From Thalassospira profundimaris (GTDB taxonomy: Bacteria > Pseudomonadota > Alphaproteobacteria > Rhodospirillales > Thalassospiraceae), in NCBI RefSeq assembly GCF_003326755.1, contig NZ_JPWH01000001.1:609120-673119 (forward strand): 64,000 bases of DNA, read 5' to 3'. Position numbers and translations under genes: made by a program. Of this stretch, positions 16,880 to 26,887 are shown one piece after another. Below the pieces are notes generated by a model. The model was not told where the DNA came from. It was given only the letters and a program-made list of their open reading frames with translations, and made no database searches. The first letter of the stretch is position 1, and each line of letters opens with the position of its first letter.

Positions 16880-18076
16880 ATGACCGACTATCGCCAGAAA
16901 TATAAAATGACGCCGGTTCTGGGCTGGTTACTGCAGGACCGGGGCGGGATGATCCTGCTGGGGATTTTGCTGCTGGGCTGCATTGTTATTCCCATTGGCA
17001 ACCTTGTGGTGCCCGCAGGATCGGCCTTTCATGTGCCGACCTGGATGCTGGGGCTTCTGGGCAAATATCTGTGTTATGCGCTGTTGGCCCTAAGCGTTGA
17101 TCTGATTTGGGGATTTTGTGGCATTCTCAGCCTGGGGCATGGCGCGTTTTTTGCCCTGGGCGGCTATGCGATGGGCATGTATCTGATGCGCCAGATCGGC
17201 GATCGGGGCGTTTATGGCGACCCGGTCCTGCCCGATTTCATGGTTTTTTTAAACTGGAAGGAACTGCCCTGGTACTGGTACGGGTTTGATCATTTCAGCT
17301 TTGCCGTGCTCATGGCGATGCTGGTCCCCGGCATCTTGGCCTTTGTCTTTGGTTTTCTGGCGTTTCGGTCGCGTGTGACGGGGGTTTACCTTTCCATCAT
17401 TACCCAGGCGATGACCTATGCCCTGTTATTGGCCTTTTTCCGTAATGATATGGGGTTTGGCGGCAATAACGGCCTGACGGATTTCAAGGATATTCTGGGC
17501 TTTGATTTGCAGTCCGACCAGACGCGCTGTGTGCTGGTGGTGGCGTCCGCCGTGATGCTGGGGATTTGTTATGTGGTGTCGCGCGGCATTACCCAGTCCC
17601 GGTTGGGCAAGGTTTTGATCGCCATTCGCGATGCCGAAAGCCGGGTGCGCTTTACCGGCTATCGGGTGGAATATTACAAACTGTTTGTTTTTACCGTTTC
17701 GGCCGTGATGGCGGGCATTGCCGGGGCGCTTTATGTGCCGCAAATCGGCATTATCAACCCTGGCGAATTTGCCCCGGCCGCCAGCATCGAGGTGGTGATC
17801 TGGGTCGCGGTTGGCGGACGCGGCACATTGTATGGCGCGGTGTTGGGCGCGTTTATTGTCAATTATGCCAAAACCTTTTTTACCGGCGTGATGCCCGATT
17901 TCTGGCTGTTTTTCCTGGGCGGGTTGTTTATTGCCGTCACCCTGTTTTTGCCCAAGGGGGTTATTGGGGCCATTCCGGCCTTTGCCGGGGCAGGGGCTGT
18001 TGGTGCATCGGGTACATCCGGCGGCTGGCGTGACAGGCTGGCAGCCTGGCGGGGTAATCAGGGGGGCAAGGCATGA
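16880..18076 (+). CDS. urtC: Urea ABC transporter permease UrtC
   Basis: A 398-aa LivM-like permease. It has about nine to ten hydrophobic helices and the motif GFCGILSLGHGAFFALGGYA near residue 75, which is typical of UrtC. The cytoplasmic loop with IAIRDAESRVRFTGYRVEYY contacts the ATPases. It begins three bases after urtB and overlaps urtD by four bases, so the block is translationally coupled. The last 30 residues are Gly/Ala/Trp-rich and probably flexible. Confidence 0.94.
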   Translation: MTDYRQKYKMTPVLGWLLQDRGGMILLGILLLGCIVIPIGNLVVPAGSAFHVPTWMLGLLGKYLCYALLALSVDLIWGFCGILSLGHGAFFALGGYAMGMYLMRQIGDRGVYGDPVLPDFMVFLNWKELPWYWYGFDHFSFAVLMAMLVPGILAFVFGFLAFRSRVTGVYLSIITQAMTYALLLAFFRNDMGFGGNNGLTDFKDILGFDLQSDQTRCVLVVASAVMLGICYVVSRGITQSRLGKVLIAIRDAESRVRFTGYRVEYYKLFVFTVSAVMAGIAGALYVPQIGIINPGEFAPAASIEVVIWVAVGGRGTLYGAVLGAFIVNYAKTFFTGVMPDFWLFFLGGLFIAVTLFLPKGVIGAIPAFAGAGAVGASGTSGGWRDRLAAWRGNQGGKA

Positions 18077-18867
18077 GCACGGCAGAAGATTTACTGGCCG
18101 AAGAAAGCCGCATGATCCAAAGCGAAAAGGCCGCGACCATCCTGTATGTGGATGGGGTATCGGTCACGTTTGATGGCTTTCGCGCGCTTAATAACCTGAG
18201 CTTCTATGTCGAACCGGGGGAGCTTCGCGCCATTATCGGCCCTAACGGGGCGGGTAAAACCACGATGATGGATATTATCACCGGCAAAACCCGGCCCGAT
18301 AGCGGCGATGTGCTGTTTAAAAGCGACGTGGACCTGACCAAACTGGACGAGGCCGACATTGCCAATTTGGGCATTGGGCGGAAGTTTCAGAAACCCACCG
18401 TTTTTGAAAGCCATACGGTGTTTGACAACCTGCTTTTGGCCTGTTCGGGCGGGCGCGGGGTGTTTCAGGCGCTGTTTCACCGGCTGGCAAACCGCGAAAA
18501 GCAGCGGATCGAGGAAACCCTTGCCACCATCCGCCTGGGGGATTTGCGCGATATGATGGCGGCAAATCTGTCGCACGGGCAAAAGCAATGGCTGGAAATT
18601 GGCATGTTGCTGATGCAGGAACCCCAATTGCTGCTGGTGGATGAACCTGTGGCGGGCATGACGGATTCCGAAACCGAGCAAACGGCGATTTTGCTGCGCG
18701 ATATTGCCAAAACCCGCTCGGTCGTGGTGGTGGAACATGACATGGAATTTGTCCGTGACCTGGATTGCAAGGTAACCGTGCTGCACGAAGGATCGGTCCT
18801 CGCGGAAGGGCGGCTTGATAGCGTGCAAAAAGACCCGCGTGTCATTGAAGTCTATCTGGGGCGCTGA
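18073..18867 (+). CDS. urtD: Urea ABC transporter ATP-binding protein UrtD
   Basis: A 264-aa ATPase of the LivG type. The Walker A motif is GPNGAGKTTMMDIITG; the signature region reads LSHGQKQWLEIGMLL, where the usual LSGGQ is LSHGQ as in UrtD and LivG-like proteins; Walker B is LLLVDEPVAGM. The N-terminal 25 residues are an extension before the first strand. It couples ATP hydrolysis to urea import with UrtE. Its ATG overlaps the urtC stop. Confidence 0.95.
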   Translation: MSTAEDLLAEESRMIQSEKAATILYVDGVSVTFDGFRALNNLSFYVEPGELRAIIGPNGAGKTTMMDIITGKTRPDSGDVLFKSDVDLTKLDEADIANLGIGRKFQKPTVFESHTVFDNLLLACSGGRGVFQALFHRLANREKQRIEETLATIRLGDLRDMMAANLSHGQKQWLEIGMLLMQEPQLLLVDEPVAGMTDSETEQTAILLRDIAKTRSVVVVEHDMEFVRDLDCKVTVLHEGSVLAEGRLDSVQKDPRVIEVYLGR

Positions 18868-18869
18868 TC

Positions 18870-19565
18870 ATGTTAAATGTTGAAAATATCGACCTTTTTT
18901 ATGGGGCCTCCCAGGCATTGCGTTCGGTGTCGCTACGTGCTGAAACCGGCAATGTAACGGCGGTTCTGGGCCGCAATGGCGTGGGCAAAACATCGCTGAT
19001 GCGCGCTGTTGTCGGGCAGCATCCGGTTGCGGGCGGTGATATTGTCTGGGAAGGCAAAAACATATCGCGCGATCCGGCCTGGAAGCGTTCGGCTGCGGGC
19101 ATTGCCATTGTGCCCCAGGGACGCGAGATTTTTCCGCTGCTAAGCGTAAAGGAAAACCTCGAAACCGGCTTTGCCGCCCTGCCGCGTGCCATGCGCCATA
19201 TCCCCGATGAAATATTCGAGCTGTTTCCCGTCCTGCGCGACATGCTGGGGCGGCGCGGGGGCGACCTTTCGGGCGGGCAGCAACAGCAGCTTGCCATTGG
19301 TCGCGCCCTTGTCACCCGCCCGCGCTTGCTCGTGCTTGATGAACCGACAGAGGGGATTCAGCCCTCCATCATCAAGGATATTCAGCGCGTGATCAAACAG
19401 TTGGCGGATCGGGGTGATATGGCGATTTTGCTGGTCGAGCAATATTTTGATTTTGCCCATGAACTGGCCGACGACATTGTGGTGCTGGAACGCGGTGAAG
19501 TGGTGCTGGCGGGCAAAAAGGATGCACTGGACCGTGAAAATGTGCGCAGCTATCTGACTGTTTGA
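18870..19565 (+). CDS. urtE: Urea ABC transporter ATP-binding protein UrtE
   Basis: A 231-aa ATPase of the LivF type and the last component of the urea importer. The Walker A motif is GRNGVGKTSLMRAVVG, the signature is LSGGQQQQLAIGRAL, and Walker B is LLVLDEPTEGIQP. The segment IVPQGREIFPLLSVKENLE is typical of UrtE. It starts two bases after urtD. A 216-base gap separates it from ureD, so urease may have its own promoter as well as read-through. Confidence 0.95.
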   Translation: MLNVENIDLFYGASQALRSVSLRAETGNVTAVLGRNGVGKTSLMRAVVGQHPVAGGDIVWEGKNISRDPAWKRSAAGIAIVPQGREIFPLLSVKENLETGFAALPRAMRHIPDEIFELFPVLRDMLGRRGGDLSGGQQQQLAIGRALVTRPRLLVLDEPTEGIQPSIIKDIQRVIKQLADRGDMAILLVEQYFDFAHELADDIVVLERGEVVLAGKKDALDRENVRSYLTV

Positions 19566-19781
19566 TCAGCATTTGCCTAAAATTCGCACAATGATTGCAA
19601 CGGCTAAGGGAACGGGATGGGGCACTGCCTGCGGGAATGGCAGGCATTGCCGTTCTGGCCCGTATTTTGCTTTTGTCATTGAAACGTGCAGTGGTGCTTG
19701 ATCCTTTCTGTATGATAAATTCGGGATTGAATGTTTGGCAGGGCTGGGCGTTTTACGGTGGCAACGGCGTAGGGTGGGCTT

Positions 19782-20687
19782 GTGCAACTCGGCAAGATTG
19801 AAAATTCTGTGCGCAATGACGCTGCCATGCCGGCATCCCTGCGCCCAATCGTGACCGATGGCCGGGCCGAGGTGGCCTTCAAGGCTGCACCCGTTTCCCA
19901 TATGCCTTCCAGTCTGGATCATCTTTATTACCGCGACCCGATGAAAATGCTGTTTCCGCGCCCGCAGCCCGGCGATATCAGCCAGGCGGTGCTGGCAACA
20001 ACATCGGGTGGCATGGTTGGCGGCGATCAGCTTTCATTTGCCGGGCGCACGGGGGAAAATGCCCGCCTTCTGATTACCGCCCAGGCCGCCGAAAAGGTAT
20101 ACCGGTCACTGGGGCCGGATGGCAAAATGCAGGTGGCGCTGGTGGCCGATAATCATTCCTGGCTGGAATGGCTGCCACAGGAAACCATCCTGTTTGATGG
20201 GGCGCGTTTGCGCCGCACCACATCGGTTTCGGTTTCGGGCTCTGGCCGGGTTCTGGCCGGGGAAATGATGGTATTTGGCCGCCTCGCCCGGGGCGAGGTT
20301 TTTACGCGCGGCCTTGCGCGCGATGCCTGGGATGTGTCGCTGGATGGTCGCCCGGTCTGGCGTGATGCGCTGCATCTTGATGGCGATATTTTATCGGTGC
20401 TGGATCATCCGGCCTGTTTTAACGGGGCGCGGGCCAGTGCGACGGCGGTTTTTGTTGGTCGGGGGGCCGAAGAAACGCTGGTCACGGCCCGTGAATGCCT
20501 GGAGGGCGCTGTGCAACAGGGGGATGGTGTTTTGGCCGCCGCAACCGCAATGGCAAATATTGTGATTGTACGCTGGCTGGCGGTCGAACCCATGCGGTTG
20601 CGCAGCGCCTATGGCACCTGGTGGGCGGCCTTTCGCCACCGGGTGAATAATCTGCCCGCCCGTCTGCCCCGCATGTGGGAGATTTAA
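19782..20687 (+). CDS. ureD: Urease accessory protein UreD
   Basis: A 301-aa urease assembly protein. With UreF and UreG it forms the complex that loads nickel and carbon dioxide into the UreC active site. Family marks are LYYRDPMKMLFPRPQPGD, then TTSGGMVGGDQL and AQAAEKVYRS, then LEWLPQETILFDGARL. The start is GTG at 19782, after AGGGTGGGC; an ATG 15 codons later would also leave the core intact. It is the first gene of the urease block, the usual order in alphaproteobacteria. Confidence 0.94.
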   Translation: MQLGKIENSVRNDAAMPASLRPIVTDGRAEVAFKAAPVSHMPSSLDHLYYRDPMKMLFPRPQPGDISQAVLATTSGGMVGGDQLSFAGRTGENARLLITAQAAEKVYRSLGPDGKMQVALVADNHSWLEWLPQETILFDGARLRRTTSVSVSGSGRVLAGEMMVFGRLARGEVFTRGLARDAWDVSLDGRPVWRDALHLDGDILSVLDHPACFNGARASATAVFVGRGAEETLVTARECLEGAVQQGDGVLAAATAMANIVIVRWLAVEPMRLRSAYGTWWAAFRHRVNNLPARLPRMWEI

Positions 20688-20725
20688 GCAATGCGTGACG
20701 CATTAAATGCAAAAGGGATGATGTC

Positions 20726-21028
20726 ATGAACCTGACGCCGCGTGAAAAGGACAAATTGCTGATCGCGATGGCCGCAATGGTGGCCCGCCGCCGCCTGGAA
20801 CGCGGGGTGAAGCTGAATTATCCCGAGGCGATTGCCCTGATTACCGATTATGTCGTCGAAGGGGCGCGTGACGGGGTTTCCGTTGCCGATCTGATGCGCG
20901 ACGGGGCAACGGTGATCACCCGTGACCAGGTGATGGAGGGCATTGCCGAAATGATCCCGGAAATTCAGGTTGAAGCCACTTTTCCCGACGGGGTTAAGCT
21001 GGTGACTGTTCACGAACCCATTCGCTAA
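20726..21028 (+). CDS. ureA: Urease gamma subunit
   Basis: A 100-aa structural subunit of urease, of normal length. It is recognised by [20 protein letters not shown] and the later GKxx-like [14 protein letters not shown] segment, ending VTVHEPIR. The alpha, beta and gamma chains form an (alpha-beta-gamma)3 enzyme that hydrolyses urea to ammonia and carbamate in the cytoplasm. It sits between ureD and ureB. Confidence 0.97.
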   Translation: MNLTPREKDKLLIAMAAMVARRRLERGVKLNYPEAIALITDYVVEGARDGVSVADLMRDGATVITRDQVMEGIAEMIPEIQVEATFPDGVKLVTVHEPIR

Positions 21029-21044
21029 CTGGAAGGGCAAGATC

Positions 21045-21356
21045 ATGATCCCCGGTGAAATTATCACGGCTTCTGGCACCCTGACCCTGAATGACGGGCG
21101 TGAAACCCTGACATTGACCGTCTCAAACACCGGCGACCGCCCGGTGCAGGTGGGGTCGCACTATCATTTTTACGAAACCAATCCCGGCCTTGATTTTGAC
21201 CGCGAGGCCGCACGCGGCTTTCGCCTGGATGTGCCAGCAGGCAGTGCGGTGCGGTTTGAACCGGGCCAAACCCGCGAGGTGCAACTGGTGCGCTATGCCG
21301 GCAAGGGCGTGGTTTACGGGTTTAACGGCAAAATCAATGGCGCATTGGGGGGCTGA
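21045..21356 (+). CDS. ureB: Urease beta subunit
   Basis: A 103-aa structural subunit of urease with the family start [20 protein letters not shown], the motif [12 protein letters not shown] and the block [20 protein letters not shown]. It ends two bases before ureC. The separate beta chain, not fused to gamma, matches the common bacterial three-subunit arrangement. Confidence 0.97.
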   Translation: MIPGEIITASGTLTLNDGRETLTLTVSNTGDRPVQVGSHYHFYETNPGLDFDREAARGFRLDVPAGSAVRFEPGQTREVQLVRYAGKGVVYGFNGKINGALGG

Positions 21357-21358
21357 AA

Positions 21359-23068
21359 ATGGCTTATGAAATTGATCGTCCGTCCTATGCCGCCATGTTT
21401 GGCCCGACCGTGGGCGACAAGGTGCGCCTTGCCGATACCGACCTGATCATCGAGGTGGAAAAGGATTTCACCACCTATGGCGAGGAAGTGAAATTTGGTG
21501 GTGGCAAGGTCATTCGCGATGGCATGGGGCAATCCCAGGCATCGCGCGCCGAGGGCGCGGTTGATACCGTGATCACCAATGCCCTGATCCTGGATTACTG
21601 GGGCATTGTAAAGGCCGATATTGGCCTGCGTGATGGCCGCATTGCCGCCATTGGCAAGGCCGGCAACCCCGATATTCAGCCCGATGTGGATATTATTATC
21701 GGTCCGGGGACCGAGGTGATTGCCGGGGAAGGCAATATCGTTACCGCAGGCGGCATTGATGCGCATATTCACTGGATCTGCCCGCAGCAGGCCGACGAGG
21801 CGCTTTATTCCGGTGTCACCACCATGCTGGGCGGGGGCACCGGCCCGGCGGCGGGTACCAACGCCACCACCTGCACCCCCGGCCCCTGGCATATTGCCCG
21901 GATGTTGCAGGCGGCCGATGGCCTGCCGGTGAATGTGGGGTATTTTGGCAAGGGCAATGCCACGCTGCCCGCTTCGCTGATCGAACAGGTCAAGGCCGGT
22001 GCCTGTGGCCTGAAACTGCATGAAGATTGGGGTACAACCCCCGCCACGATTGATAGTTGCCTGTCGGTTGCCGATGACCTGGATGTTCAGGTGATGATCC
22101 ATACCGATACGCTCAATGAAAGTGGCTTTGTCGAACATAGTCGGGCGGCTTTCAAGGGCCGCACCATCCATACCTTCCACACCGAAGGGGCCGGTGGCGG
22201 CCATGCGCCCGACATCATCAAGCTGTGCGGTGAAGCCAATGTGCTGCCCAGCTCCACCAATCCGACCCGGCCCTTTACGGTCAATACCATCGACGAGCAT
22301 TTGGATATGCTGATGGTATGCCACCATCTGGACCCGAAAATTCCCGAAGATGTGGCCTTTGCCGAAAGCCGTATTCGCCGCGAAACCATTGCCGCCGAAG
22401 ACATTTTGCATGACCTTGGCGCGTTCTCGATCATTTCGTCGGACAGCCAGGCGATGGGCCGGGTGGGCGAGGTGATTTGCCGCACCTGGCAAACGGCTGA
22501 TAAAATGAAAAAACAGCGCGGCAACCTGCCCGAAGACGGGCCGGGCAATGATAATTTCCGTGCCAAACGCTATGTTGCCAAATACACCATCAATCCGGCA
22601 ATTGCGCAGGGCATTTCGCGCCATGTCGGCTCGATCGAGGTGGGTAAAATCGCCGATCTGGTGGTGTGGAAGCCGATGTTCTTTGGCGTCAAACCCGACA
22701 TGATTTTAAAGGGCGGTATGATTATGGGGGCAGCGATGGGCGACCCCAATGCGTCGATCCCGACCCCGCAGCCGGTGCATTATCGCCCGATGTTTGGTGC
22801 CTATGGCCGGGCATTAACGCAATCATGCTTTACCTTTGCCTCCCAGGCCGGGATTGATGCCGGGATTGCCGCCGAATTTGGCCTGCAACGGCACTTGCTG
22901 GCGGTGTCAAACACCCGCAATATTGGCAAAAAGGACATGAAGCTCAATGATGTCCTGCCAAAAATTGATGTGGACCCGGAAACCTATCAGGTCCATGCCG
23001 ATGGCGTGCATCTCACCTGCCAACCGGCAACCGAAGTGCCGATGGCACAGCGTTATTTCCTGTTTTAA
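21359..23068 (+). CDS. ureC: Urease alpha subunit (catalytic)
   Basis: A 569-aa catalytic subunit of normal length. The nickel-bridging carbamylated lysine is Lys219 in GLKLHEDWG. The first pair of His ligands is in [11 protein letters not shown], where the family usually has HIHFICPQ, so Trp replaces Phe. The active-site flap is in VMVCHHLD-type sequence ([20 protein letters not shown]), and the third metal region is [15 protein letters not shown]. The gene ends in MAQRYFLF, the usual C-terminus. All catalytic residues I could place are present, so the enzyme should be active once assembled by UreDEFG. Confidence 0.97.
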   Translation: MAYEIDRPSYAAMFGPTVGDKVRLADTDLIIEVEKDFTTYGEEVKFGGGKVIRDGMGQSQASRAEGAVDTVITNALILDYWGIVKADIGLRDGRIAAIGKAGNPDIQPDVDIIIGPGTEVIAGEGNIVTAGGIDAHIHWICPQQADEALYSGVTTMLGGGTGPAAGTNATTCTPGPWHIARMLQAADGLPVNVGYFGKGNATLPASLIEQVKAGACGLKLHEDWGTTPATIDSCLSVADDLDVQVMIHTDTLNESGFVEHSRAAFKGRTIHTFHTEGAGGGHAPDIIKLCGEANVLPSSTNPTRPFTVNTIDEHLDMLMVCHHLDPKIPEDVAFAESRIRRETIAAEDILHDLGAFSIISSDSQAMGRVGEVICRTWQTADKMKKQRGNLPEDGPGNDNFRAKRYVAKYTINPAIAQGISRHVGSIEVGKIADLVVWKPMFFGVKPDMILKGGMIMGAAMGDPNASIPTPQPVHYRPMFGAYGRALTQSCFTFASQAGIDAGIAAEFGLQRHLLAVSNTRNIGKKDMKLNDVLPKIDVDPETYQVHADGVHLTCQPATEVPMAQRYFLF

Positions 23069-23080
23069 GGATCGGTCATC

Positions 23081-23683
23081 ATGCGGCGCGCGATTGAACA
23101 TATCCCCTTTGGGCAAACATCTGCCGCCGAACTGCGCGGGACGGTGACACTGGCCTTTGCCGACCGTCACCGTCGCCGGTTTCGCCTGATGGATGATGCG
23201 GGCGTGCCCTTTTTGCTTGATCTGCCCCATGCGGTGCGCTTGGGTGATGGCGATTTTCTGCGTCTGGCAGAGGGCGGGGTGATTGTGGTGCGTGCCGCCG
23301 CCGAACCGGTGATGACCATTACCTGTGCCGGGCCGGTGGCAACGGCCCGCATGGCCTGGCATATCGGCAACCGCCATACGCCGATGCAGGTTTTAAAAGA
23401 TGGCCGTTTGCGCATTGTCCATGACCATGTTTTGCGCGAAATGATCATTGGCCTGGGCGGTGTGGTGGATGCCGAAATCGCGCCCTTTGACCCGGAACGC
23501 GGCGCGTATCACGGCCTGGGTGGCAATGCCCATGAACACGGCCATCATCACGGCCATGACCACGATTTTTTCGCCCATGCCGACGGGGAAGATCATGCGC
23601 AGGGTCATTCTCGCGCACACGCTTCTTCCCATTCTCATGCCCATCCGCAGGGTCCCGCAAGCGGGGGCCAGCATGAGCATTAA
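23081..23683 (+). CDS. ureE: Urease accessory protein UreE, histidine-rich nickel chaperone
   Basis: A 200-aa protein that delivers nickel to the urease assembly complex. The N-terminal domain is peptide-binding, and the central metal-binding domain includes WHIGNRHTPMQVLKDGRLRI and later VVDAEIAPFDPERGAYHG. The last 50 residues are very rich in His (alternating with Gly, Asp and Ala), which fits a nickel reservoir. The C-terminal codons overlap the ureF start by 11 bases. Confidence 0.95.
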   Translation: MRRAIEHIPFGQTSAAELRGTVTLAFADRHRRRFRLMDDAGVPFLLDLPHAVRLGDGDFLRLAEGGVIVVRAAAEPVMTITCAGPVATARMAWHIGNRHTPMQVLKDGRLRIVHDHVLREMIIGLGGVVDAEIAPFDPERGAYHGLGGNAHEHGHHHGHDHDFFAHADGEDHAQGHSRAHASSHSHAHPQGPASGGQHEH

Positions 23684-24395
23684 GAAAATGCCAGCGGCAG
23701 GCCAGCTTGACCCGGCCAGGTTGATGCGCCTGATGACATGGCTGGGACCATCATTTCCCGTCGGGGCTTATACCTATTCGCATGGTGTGGAATATGCGAT
23801 CGAGGATGGCCGGGTTCACACCCGCGACAGTGTGATTGCCTGGATCGAAGGGGTGCTGGCCTTTGGCGCGGGGCGGATTGACGGGGTGCTGTTTTGCCAG
23901 GCCTATGCGGCGGCAAGGGATGGCGATCAGGATGCGCTGATCGAGATTGGCATTGATGCCGATTGCCGCCGGGGCACGGCTGAAATGGCGCTGGAGGCAA
24001 CGGCACAGGGGCGGGCCTTTGTCTCCACCGTCAGCCAGGTGTGGGATGATCCGTTGCTCGACGGTTGGGCGGCTTCCTTGCGCGGGTTGGACCGTTTGCC
24101 CTCCTATCCGGTGGCGGTTGCCATTGCGGCGGCGGGCGTTGATGTTGATTTGCGCAGTGCGCTCACGGCGTTTTTCCATGCGATGGCGGCCAATCTGGTT
24201 TCCAGTGCCGTGCGGCTGGTGCCGCTGGGGCAGACGGATGGCATCCGGGCGGTGGCCGCCCTTGAAAAGACGGTCGAAATGGCGGTTGAACGCGCGATTG
24301 CGACCGAGCCGGAAGATATCGGGGCCTGTGCGCCTTTGGTGGACTGGACCTCGATGAAACACGAAACCCAATATACAAGGTTGTTCCGATCATGA
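23673..24395 (+). CDS. ureF: Urease accessory protein UreF
   Basis: A 240-aa helical accessory protein that bridges UreD and UreG in nickel loading. It is identified by [20 protein letters not shown] and the C-terminal [20 protein letters not shown]. The frame is open far upstream inside ureE, but the ATG at 23673 follows GCGGGGGCC and gives the usual length. Its end overlaps the ureG ATG by four bases. Confidence 0.94.
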   Translation: MSIKKMPAAGQLDPARLMRLMTWLGPSFPVGAYTYSHGVEYAIEDGRVHTRDSVIAWIEGVLAFGAGRIDGVLFCQAYAAARDGDQDALIEIGIDADCRRGTAEMALEATAQGRAFVSTVSQVWDDPLLDGWAASLRGLDRLPSYPVAVAIAAAGVDVDLRSALTAFFHAMAANLVSSAVRLVPLGQTDGIRAVAALEKTVEMAVERAIATEPEDIGACAPLVDWTSMKHETQYTRLFRS

Positions 24396-25009
24396 CGTCA
24401 CCGCTTCGTATTGGCATTGGCGGGCCGGTTGGCTCTGGCAAAACGGCATTGCTGGAACGTTTGTGCAAGGCGATGCGCGATGAATTTAACATCGCCGCGA
24501 TTACCAACGACATTTACACCCGTGAAGATGCGGAATTCATGACCCGCTCGGGCGCACTTGCGCCGGACCGCATTGCCGGGGTGGAAACCGGCGGCTGCCC
24601 GCATACCGCCATTCGCGAGGATGCCTCGATCAACCTTGCCGCGGTCGAGGATATGTCGGCCAAACATCCGGGGCTGGAGGCGATTTTTATTGAATCGGGC
24701 GGGGATAATCTCTCTGCCACCTTTTCGCCGGAGCTCGCCGACATCACGATTTACGTGATTGATGTCTCGGCAGGCGATAAAATTCCGCGCAAGGGCGGGC
24801 CGGGCATTACCCGGTCAGACCTTTTGATCATCAATAAAACCGATCTCGCCCCGCTGGTCGGCGCGGATCTGGCGGTTATGGACCGGGATGCACGCAAAAT
24901 GCGCGGCGACCGGCCGTTTGTTTTCACCAATCTCAAGGCGATGGAAGGCCTTGAGGATGTGAAGAATTTTATCATCGAATCAGGGGGGCTCCGTCAATCT
25001 GCTGCGTGA
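24392..25009 (+). CDS. ureG: Urease accessory GTPase UreG
   Basis: A 205-aa GTPase that powers nickel insertion. The P-loop is [14 protein letters not shown] (about residues 11-24). The invariant [13 protein letters not shown] segment and the metal-binding [15 protein letters not shown] (Cys-Pro-His) follow, then [17 protein letters not shown] and the guanine-specificity motif NKTDL. It is the last gene of the urease block and is followed by a terminator. Confidence 0.97.
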   Translation: MTSPLRIGIGGPVGSGKTALLERLCKAMRDEFNIAAITNDIYTREDAEFMTRSGALAPDRIAGVETGGCPHTAIREDASINLAAVEDMSAKHPGLEAIFIESGGDNLSATFSPELADITIYVIDVSAGDKIPRKGGPGITRSDLLIINKTDLAPLVGADLAVMDRDARKMRGDRPFVFTNLKAMEGLEDVKNFIIESGGLRQSAA

Positions 25010-25049
25010 CATAGAACAAGCAGAAGATCGCAGATGATGGGAGTTCAGC

Positions 25050-25080
25050 AAACACCCGGCCCGAAATGGTCGGGTGTTTG
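25050..25080 (+). terminator. Terminator after ureG
   Basis: The arms AACACCCG and CGGGTGTT enclose a 13-base loop and are followed by TGTC. The T-run is short. It lies 40 bases after the ureG stop. Confidence 0.6.
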
Positions 25081-25122
25081 TCTATCTGTGCGTCGGGCGT
25101 GAGTCGGGCCATTTTTCCTGCC

Positions 25123-25164
25123 ATCGGGCGGATTTCCGCCCGGTCGGGCGAAAATCCGCCCGAT
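25123..25164. repeat. Long inverted repeat in the gap before the toxin gene
   Basis: ATCGGGCGGATTT and its complement AAATCCGCCCGAT flank a 16-base centre that itself contains inverted CGCCC/GGGCG, giving a cruciform-like hairpin. No T-run follows. It sits in the 331-base gap between ureG and the toxin gene, which otherwise holds only the terminator at 25050 and AT-rich sequence. Confidence 0.55.
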
Positions 25165-25340
25165 TTGGGCGCGTGCACTTTGCCAAAAAACCGGGAATAA
25201 ATTTTAGTTTCAATTGATTAGGCGAATTTTCAAAAAATCGCAAATTCTGAAATTTTCCGGCAGACTCTGCTCACCCCCTGATCCTAGCCTCAAACGGTCC
25301 GGTTGATCTGCCGGTCGTTTGAAGCTGTCAGGAGAAGGAT

Positions 25341-26648
25341 GTGTTAGGCCCGACAGAAATTGTGGCGTTGCGCGGCAATGGTTCGATCCTGCTGATCGGT
25401 CGCCGCCTCAGCTTCGGCCAGCTGAACCGCTTTGACGCCAAAACCTGCGGCAGCATCGAAGATCCGCAAACTATTGCGGATCGGGTCCGCTGTTATAGCG
25501 CCTATCCCGGTAATGGCCTCAAGCTGCGTCATTTCTGGATGGCAGCCGCTGGCGGCAGCATGGTGCCGCGCAATGATCTGGATATGGCACGTGATGTTGG
25601 CCGCATTGTCGCCCAGGGCACCTGGATGGTGCTTGAAATTGCTGATGAAAGAAATTTGGGGCCAGCCGTCCCTGAAAAAATGAAGCCGCCAATGGCCCCG
25701 GCTTTTTCGATCCTCAAGGGCCGCAATGTGGCAACGATGTCGATGGACGAGAAATTCCAACTGACATTCGACAAAGTACCGAATTATTTGGGGGAGGGTT
25801 TTGCCGAAACCTTCCGAGAACTGGTCTCGCCTGCAGCACTTGCTACGGCCGCTGTGACCATTGCAGTACTGGCATTTGCAAGTGGTGGTACGATTGTTGC
25901 GATTATACTGGGCATTGGTTACGCGATGGTCGGTTGGGCAATTTTCAATGCCATAGGCGACCTCATTGAGGCTATGAAACTCGTTGCAAATGCAAAAGAC
26001 GAACAAACCCTTGATCGCGCTGCCTTTCTTTTCGCCCGCGTAGCTGCCGAAATTACCGTTGGTTTGTTGTTGGCGCTACTTACGCGTGTTGCCGGGCGTG
26101 CGGGAGTGGGAGGAAAAAACGCTCGTCAGGTGGCTGAAGAAACACCAAAGTCTCTGCGAGCACCAGTTCAGGCATCAAGGCAGGCCGTTGAAGCGCCACT
26201 GAAGGTCTCTCCAAACAGGAGCTTCGAGAAAATTGAAAAAAGTGAAGTCGTTGAGTCAAAATTTCGTCCGAATGAGGTGGAATCTGAATCTGTTGCTGAT
26301 AAGACAAATAGAGCGAATTTGGGTGCCAATAACGTCAATGCAGGTGTTGCTCTGAGACAGAAGCTGTCTGCTTTGCAAGGAGCTCAAACTAAAGCTGCCA
26401 GAGTTCGGCAGTTGCCCGATGGAAGAATTAGATATTATGAAGCAGAAAGAGCTGCTCGAAATCCAGGGGCAACTCGGGGAGCCTCATACGTGACAGAGTA
26501 TAATCCGAAAAATGGGAACGTTCGTTCATGGAATGAAGCTTATGATCAAGCTGGAAATGTAAATCGTGTGAGACCAAAGATGATTAATGGGCAGAATGTC
26601 AAATCTCTGCATTATCCTCCGACCGCTAAAGAATTGGGTTTGAAATGA
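25341..26648 (+). CDS. Polymorphic toxin with membrane-spanning centre
   Basis: A 435-aa protein starting with GTG behind GGAGAAGG. The N-terminal 140 residues are unidentified. Residues of about 165-215 contain two strongly hydrophobic segments (AVTIAVLAFASGGTIVAIIL, then GYAMVGWAIFNAIGDL), followed by VAAEITVGLLLALLTRVAGR and a linker rich in charged residues. The C-terminal 100 residues look like a toxin tail (RIRYYEAERAARNPGATRG, then GNVNRVRPKMINGQNV, ending HYPPTAKELGLK). The family of the tail is not certain. The next gene overlaps its stop by four bases and is a small acidic protein, which is the usual toxin/immunity layout. GC content is lower than in the urease genes, and drops further in the tail. 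Confidence 0.72.
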   Translation: MLGPTEIVALRGNGSILLIGRRLSFGQLNRFDAKTCGSIEDPQTIADRVRCYSAYPGNGLKLRHFWMAAAGGSMVPRNDLDMARDVGRIVAQGTWMVLEIADERNLGPAVPEKMKPPMAPAFSILKGRNVATMSMDEKFQLTFDKVPNYLGEGFAETFRELVSPAALATAAVTIAVLAFASGGTIVAIILGIGYAMVGWAIFNAIGDLIEAMKLVANAKDEQTLDRAAFLFARVAAEITVGLLLALLTRVAGRAGVGGKNARQVAEETPKSLRAPVQASRQAVEAPLKVSPNRSFEKIEKSEVVESKFRPNEVESESVADKTNRANLGANNVNAGVALRQKLSALQGAQTKAARVRQLPDGRIRYYEAERAARNPGATRGASYVTEYNPKNGNVRSWNEAYDQAGNVNRVRPKMINGQNVKSLHYPPTAKELGLK

Positions 26649-26875
26649 AATTGGAAAAAAAAGAATTTGGACGAATGTTGGAAGAGGTTTTGGGACGCAC
26701 AAGCGACGTATCTTTTCTATCTAATTGGGCCTACGAGATTTTTCTTGATCGGCAGCACAATATGGACGCTGAAGTACGGGAACTGCTGCTAGATCTTAAT
26801 CATATGGATGATGGACCCGAATTCGAATTTACGACGGGAGAACTATCGGAAATAGCCCGAAAGTTGCAGGGATAG
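26645..26875 (+). CDS. Probable immunity protein for the upstream toxin
   Basis: A 76-aa acidic protein (KLEKKEFGRMLEEVLGRTSD start, ending FTTGELSEIARKLQG). Its ATG overlaps the toxin stop. Size, charge and position are those of cognate immunity proteins, which bind the toxin tail and neutralise it in sister cells. No domain name can be given from sequence alone. AT-rich like the toxin tail. Confidence 0.65.
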   Translation: MKLEKKEFGRMLEEVLGRTSDVSFLSNWAYEIFLDRQHNMDAEVRELLLDLNHMDDGPEFEFTTGELSEIARKLQG

Positions 26876-26887
26876 CGTCCTGTTGTT

